A DNA stretch of 64,000 bases from Wolfiporia cocos. Lineage: Eukaryota; Basidiomycota; Agaricomycetes; Polyporales; Phaeolaceae. The notes under the pieces were generated by a model. That model did no database searches, had not been told where the DNA came from, and was given only the letters and a program-made list of their open reading frames with translations. Below are positions 58,608-64,000 of the stretch, piece by piece. The stretch spans positions 248,001 to 312,000 of the forward strand of contig JACCLO010000002.1 of NCBI GenBank assembly GCA_029448655.1, given 5' to 3'. The translations under genes were made by a program, and so were the position numbers. Within the stretch, counting starts at the first letter, position 1; every line of letters begins with the position of its first letter.

Positions 58608-60092
58608 TAAAGATCAATCCCCCAGACGTATTCGACGGGGAACGATCCGACATACAGAACTTCATAAACCAGTGCAATTCCTGGTTTACGATGTACGAAA
58701 CGTCATTCCAGAACAACGTTCAGAGAGTGATCTTTATCCTCTCTTATATTTCGAACAAGGGGAAAACGAGCCAATGGAAACAGAATTATCACCGGGTTTA
58801 TACGAACCCCCAGACGAAACGATTCTTCCCGCCTAGTCTTGCACAGTTTGATGCAGACTTCCAGAAAGCCTTCGGAGCCATCGAAGAGGTACAGAAGGCG
58901 CGGAAGAAAATCCTGGACGTAACCCAGGACAGGAAGGACTGACCCAATACTCTGGGTCATACCTCAACCAACGCCCGCCCACTAAGTCCTACTCCCACTA
59001 CTAACGCCTTTCAGATACCAGGCGGTCCCCAAGATGCTATACGAGGGGTAGTCGCCAGGCACTACAGCAGAGTCGAGGGTTCCCCAGACTAGCAGGATAT
59101 CAGACAGCGCAGCGAGGCATGGAGTAAAGGCGGCCCTAAGGCCAATGCCAAATTGATGAGTCTGAGGAGTACGCCTCAGACTCTTCGGTATATATACATG
59201 ATAGTAGCGCCGTAGTACTTAGGTACTAACCTTGCCCTAAAGCGACGTGGCCTGTGCGCACGCGCCTAGTGTAAGTAACGTGAACGCTTTACTAATTAAG
59301 TCATGTGATATACTTATGTAAGTGAAAGGTAGCCGCGCGCGCTAGCTACTCAGTAGATACGCGCCAGTAAGGGCACGTGTCTATTCGGCAAGTCCCTAGG
59401 TCGTGAGTTCGACCCCCGGTAATGCATTAAAGATAAAGTCGCGAAAAGTTCGTGACAAGGACATCGATGATTATATCACCGAGTTCAACAACTTGGCCGG
59501 GAAGGCCCAGTACGATTGATACAGCGCGGACGGAAACGCGTTGCTCATAACCCTCTTCGAGAAAGGGCTACCCGAACATACGACCCAATACATCATCGGC
59601 GTTCGGCCGCTACCAGCGACCATTGATGAATGGCAGTCCGCTGCCTCGTACTATGAAAATACGTACAAGATATTCTTGAAACGGGATAAACCGTTTGTCA
59701 AGAAAAAGGCTTGGCAAGCCTTGAACCAGAATAACGGACGCACTAGTGCTCCACAGACAACCGCACCGAAAGATCTGAATGCGATGGATGTAGATCGAAC
59801 GACCACCCAGGAAAGGGACGATCACATCAAGAAGGGAAAATGTTTCACCTGTCATCAGCCAGGGCATATGTCACGAGACTGCCCGAAGAGGCCGAGGAAG
59901 CCAGCCCGCCCTAGGCGGACTACTCGAAAGACCGAAGAAGAAGAAGCCGAGCAAGAAGCTCGCATTGAAGAATTCTCCGAGGAAGAGACTGAATACATCA
60001 CCGCTAACAGAGCGGTCACAGCAATTAGGGCCCTGAAAGCCAAGAACCCCGAGCTCCTAGCACGGCTCGTAGAAGAACAGGATTTTGCCTAG
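58196..60092 (+). pseudogene. gag: Gag with Gly/Pro linker, capsid domain and CCHC knuckle (copy 2, interrupted)
   Basis: Runs 58196-58939, then 59463-60092 once the solo LTR and one duplication are removed. Order: Gly/Asn/Pro repeats (GGNPGGNPGNPGG type), capsid-like retrotransposon Gag domain (PPDVFDGERSDIQNFINQCN...ITEFNNLAGKAQY), then an intact knuckle CFTCHQPGHMSRDC and an acidic tail. TGA at 59517-59519 replaces the CGA of copy 1. The ORF ends at TAG 60090-60092. Confidence 0.88.
58940..59457 (-). mobile_element. Solo LTR (518 bp) inside gag
   Basis: TGACCCAATACT...TTCGTGACA, flanked by AGGAC (58935-58939 and 59458-59462). Copy 1 at about 55-75 shows the uninterrupted site. Terminal stem TGACCCA/TGGGTCA (58940-58959), TATATATACATG at 59189-59200, and a 9 bp perfect stem AGTCTGAGG/CCTCAGACT at 59159-59182. 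Confidence 0.94.
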
Positions 60093-60181
60093 GAGGGAAG
60101 CCCACGGTCTTACCCTCCGAGAAAGCAGCGCATGTAATTACCTCGTTCGAGAAGAATTGATCCCTCTTCATCCCGGTAATC

Positions 60182-63100
60182 ATGACGCTGGCAAAACCCG
60201 TGAAGTGCAATGCACTAATCGACTCAGGAGCAATGTCGAACCTGATCCACAGCAGAGTGGTAGAAAAATACAAGGTGCCCACGCAACCCTTGAAGAACCC
60301 GATTATCGTCAAAAATGTTGACGGAACAGAAAACAAAGATGGGCGAATAGACCGAGAAGCCACCATACTATTACGATATCCGAAGACCCAGAAAACGCGA
60401 AAAGTCCGATTCCTGGTAGGATCAATCGGAACAGAGAATATGATTCTAGGGTATGGATGGCTAAAAGATGAAAACCCCACAATCGACTGGAAGGACCAAA
60501 CAGTCGATATACGATCAATACTAGGAGCAGAAGAAAAGAAACAGGAAGCCACGATCTGAATGGATACAGTGGAGATGGTAGTTGCCCCAGAAGGGAAGAT
60601 TCCAACAAGGGGGACCCAAGAAGCTGCAGGGTATGACCTTTACGCCACAGAAGAAACCGAGATTCCCGCCGGAGGGTGGAAACTTGTCTCCACAGGAGTA
60701 AAAATGAAGATCCCGAAGGGATCGTATGGAAGGCTGGCTGGACGATCAGGCAACACCCTCAGACACGGATTGGTAGTACAAGCCGGAGTCATAGACTTGG
60801 ACTACCGAGGAGACGTCGGAGCCATCGTCTTCAACTACTCAGACAAAGCACACAGAATTATCCCGGGCATGCGAATAGCCCAGATAATTTTCGAACGGCA
60901 CCTCAACCCCGACATTATAGAGGTCGAAGACCTAGATGAAACAGAACGAGGGGAGAAAGGGTTTGGATCCACGGACCAGCCAGAAGAAACAGCGCAGCGG
61001 CTCTATACTCCCGAGGAGTACGAAGTGATCCGACGCTTCGCAAAAGATAACCCTAGGATCATAGGAAAGAAAGGGGAGATGCGAAAGAAGTTCCGAACAA
61101 AGATACAAATCATCAACGCTGTCAGGAAAGTGTTGACGAAATCCCAGGAATTCGCACAAAAAACCCCCAAACCAGAACGAACGATTGAGGAGATGGTCCC
61201 GAAACACCTACTGGACTTCGCCAAGGTGTTCAGCAAGGAGTCCGCAGCAGCGTTCCCCCCATCGAGACCATGGGACCACGCAATCGAATTAAAACCCGAT
61301 TTCGTGCCGAAAGACTGCAAGGTCTATGCACTCTCGCCTAAAGAGCAACAGGCGCTGGATGAATTCCTAAAAGAAAACTTGGCCAAGGGATTCATAGTCC
61401 CTTCAAAATCCCCGATGGCGTCACCATTCTTTTTCGTTCCAAAGAAAGACAACGGCCTACGACCCTGTCAAGATTATCGATATCTGAACGAAGGGACGAT
61501 AAAGAACGTCTATCCCTTGCCACTGATCTCAGAGCTCCTGGGAAAGCTAAAAGGAGCAAAGATCTTCACAAAAATGGACCTTAGAGCGGGATACAACAAC
61601 GTGAGGATCAAGAAGGGAGACGAATGGAAAGCGGCCTTCAAAACAAACCGAGGGCTGTACGAGCCCACAGTTATGTTTTTCGGACTGTGCAACGCACCCG
61701 GAACCTTTCAGGCAATGATGAATGAAATCCTGAAAGAAGAAATCCTCGAAGGATGGGTGCTTGTTTATATGGACGACATCCTCGTTTTCTCCGAAAATGA
61801 GAAAACACACAAAGAACGGGAACGACGGGTCCTTCAGAAATTAGTGGACAACCACCTCTTTGTGAAACCCGAGAAATGCGCCTTTGGCGTCGACAGAGTC
61901 GAATTTCTGGGGCTAGTCATCACCCCAGGAAACATTCAGATGGACCCAGCGAAACTCAATGGGATTAAAGAATGGCCAACCCCCCGAAACCTCAAAGAAG
62001 TCAGATCCTTCCTAGGATTCGCGAACTTCTATCGAAAATTCATCGATCATTACTCGACACACGCCCGACCCCTAGTAGACCTCACAAAAACGGTCACGGG
62101 AACAGGGTTCCAGTGGACAGACAAAGAACAGAAGGCGTTCGACTTCATGAAACAAGCATTCACGACGGCGCCCGCACTAGGAACGCCAGACAAGGAGAGA
62201 CCATTCATCCTCGAAACAGATGCATCTCAGTTCGCCACAGGAGCAGTGCTGAAACAAACAGATGAAACAGGGCGCGAATGGCCAGTGGGATATCTCTCAC
62301 AATCCCTGACATCGACAGAACGGAACTACGAAATCTACGATCGCGAACTACTCGGAATAGTCCGAGCATTAGAAGAATGGCGGCACCTATTGGAAGGAGC
62401 ACCGCATCGGATCTTGATCCGAAGTGATCATCAGAACCTGACGTACTGGAGAAGCGCACAGCGCCTAAATCGGCAACAAGCGAGATGGCATCTATTCCTT
62501 TCGCAATTCAACCTAAAATTGCAGCACGTCCCCGGAAGGAAACTAGTCATGGCCGACACACTTTCCAGGTTGTACCACCTGGACGAAAGCAACGAAGACA
62601 ACGAGGGAATCACCATGATTCCAGACGAACTCGTCGTCCATGCAATCCAGATCCCGATCATTGATCGAATCAAGAATGCCAACGATCGAGATGAACCTGC
62701 GGAACAGGCGATCCGTGCTCTAGGGGGCACAGGCGAATTCCCCGCGAGAACCACCGCAGATGAATGGCAACAAACGGATGGAATACTGCTCTACAGGGGC
62801 AGGATGTACGTACCAAGGGACGAGGGCCTTCGACGGGACGTCATCTCAAAATACCACGATACGATCCCGGCCGGACACCCTGGGATCTGGGGTACAACAG
62901 TACAGGTTACGACCCACTTTTGGTGGCCTGACATGAGAACAATGATAGCGGAATACGTCCGGGGCTGTGCAATCTGTCAACAGATGAAACCTGATAGGAA
63001 TCCGCTAAAACCCCCTTTGCAACCAATACCGACACAGGAAGACGCCCTCCCCTTCTCACAGTGCTCGGTCGATTTTGTCACCGACCTGCCAAGAGTCGGA

Positions 63101-64000
63101 AAGTATGACTCCATGATGGTGATTGTCGACCATGGCCTATCCAAGGCCATCTCTCTCACCCCATGCGACAAAACAATTACAAGCGAAGGGGCCGCAGAAA
63201 TATTCCATTGAAAGATATATTCACAGTACGGCATCCCCCGAAAAATCATCTCGGACAGGGGACCACAATTCGCATCAAAACTATTCAGGGAATTATGCAA
63301 GCTGCAGGGAACGGAGTCAGCGATGAGTACAGCATACCATCCCCAGACAGACAGACAAACGGAAAGGATGAACCAACAGATCGAAGTATACCTTCGCATC
63401 TATTGCATGAATGACCCTTTCCAGTGGGTACAACGACTGCCTGACGTCGAATTTGTGCACAACACCAGACGAACCGAAAACCGGCCAGCGCCACTTGAAA
63501 TAATCCTAGGATACGTCCCGAGAGGATTCCCAGACTATGACCGAGTAGGGAACGTCCCGGCAGCCGTCGACAGGATCAAGAAGATCAAAGAGGCGCAAAA
63601 GATGGCATTCATCGCGCACGAATTAGCCCAGAAAAGAATGGCAAAGCGATTCCTCAGAGAACTGCCGAAGCTTGAGAAAGGGGATAAGGTCTGGCTCGAT
63701 GCCAAGAACCTAACGATTCCCTATGAATCGAACAAACTGGCACCAAAAAGAGAAGGACCCTTCACCATCACAGAAAAGATGGGACCCACGACGTACCGGC
63801 TGCAGTTACCGGCGAATTGGAAAATTCATCCAGTCTTCCATGCTGCCTTACTAAAACCATTCAAAGAAACAAGGGTACACGGACCCAATTACCTACGGCC
63901 GCCACCTGATATCATCAAGGGACAAGAAGAATACAAAGTCGAAGCCATCTTGGCTGACAGATGGCAAAGAAAGAAGCATCAATACTTCGTCAAGTGGAAA
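60182..64000 (+). pseudogene. pol: Pol polyprotein, PR-dUTPase-RT-RH-IN-chromodomain (copy 2, partial)
   Basis: Same domain order as copy 1. The TGA at 60557-60559 falls between protease and dUTPase, and that at 63209-63211 falls inside the integrase core; both are CGA in copy 1. RNase H to integrase is uninterrupted here, unlike in copy 1. The dUTPase is complete, but motif 3 reads GVIDLDYRGD where copy 1 has GVIDSDYRGD. The integrase has PQTDRQTERM for PQTDGQTERM. Both changes fit loss of a CpG. The frame continues to the window edge in the chromodomain (FVKWK). Confidence 0.93.

Larger units (their letters stand above)
56969..64000 (+). mobile_element. dUTPase chromovirus, copy 2 (3' part outside window)
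   Basis: 5' LTR, leader ORF, Gag, protease, dUTPase, RT, RNase H, integrase and the start of the chromodomain, colinear with copy 1. It is broken by a solo LTR in gag (58940-59457) and TGA codons at 59517-59519, 60557-60559 and 63209-63211. The 3' end lies outside the window. Confidence 0.95.

Noticed and set aside
58315..58836. Third overlapping frame of 173 codons in the Gag linker region
   Set aside because: An arginine-rich shadow of the repeat; the Gag frame continues into the capsid domain and zinc knuckle.
59395..59425. GAGTTCGACCCCCGG resembling a tRNA B box
   Set aside because: It lies in a solo LTR, with no A box at the right distance and no cloverleaf that can be drawn.

Overview
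This window comes from a filamentous fungus, most likely an Agaricomycete (mushroom or polypore). Genes are cut by many GT-AG introns of about 45-65 bases. There is a family of F-box/LRR genes, a CreB-type deubiquitinase, a mitochondrial 3-methylcrotonyl-CoA carboxylase alpha subunit, and chromodomain Ty3/gypsy retrotransposons. All functional calls are by reading; no searches were run.

Layout. 1-11,941 is a nest of LTR elements. A + strand Ty3/gypsy chromovirus begins before the window and ends with its 3' LTR at 7,102. Its Pol carries a dUTPase between protease and reverse transcriptase. Its 3' part is overlapped by a second open frame with two zinc knuckles. Solo LTRs of another family and a reversed, truncated gypsy copy (9,611-11,244) follow. 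12,459-44,598 is the gene-bearing part: F-box gene A (+), aldo-keto reductase 1 (-), MCCA (+), an F-box pseudogene (+), F-box gene B (+), F-box gene C (-), CreB deubiquitinase (-), aldo-keto reductase 2 (-). 44,599-56,951 is again repeats: a 7.8 kb LTR element with near-identical LTRs but no recognisable coding capacity, a solo LTR, and a 3.5 kb fold-back element made of inverted arms of a roughly 22 bp minisatellite. 56,969-64,000 is the 5' half of a second copy of the dUTPase chromovirus, with a solo LTR inside gag.

Most notable. (1) Genes A, B and C, once spliced, encode what reads as the non-catalytic N-terminal half of a Ubp2-type ubiquitin protease joined to an F-box and leucine-rich repeats, so a deubiquitinase scaffold appears grafted onto an E3 adaptor. 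A and C form an inverted segmental duplication. (2) The CreB gene has a 14-base microexon, and its catalytic cysteine codon is split by a 1,052-base intron. The two reductases share a 16-base microexon. (3) All five copy-specific nonsense mutations in the two chromovirus copies are CGA to TGA, the mark of CpG deamination. (4) The solo LTR family shows a variable but pairing-conserved stem-loop beside the TATA box.

The genes are metabolic or regulatory housekeeping plus fast-evolving F-box genes, and they do not form an obvious cluster. Exon boundaries were set by hand from GT/AG sites, reading-frame phase and agreement between paralogues, so single-base errors are possible.
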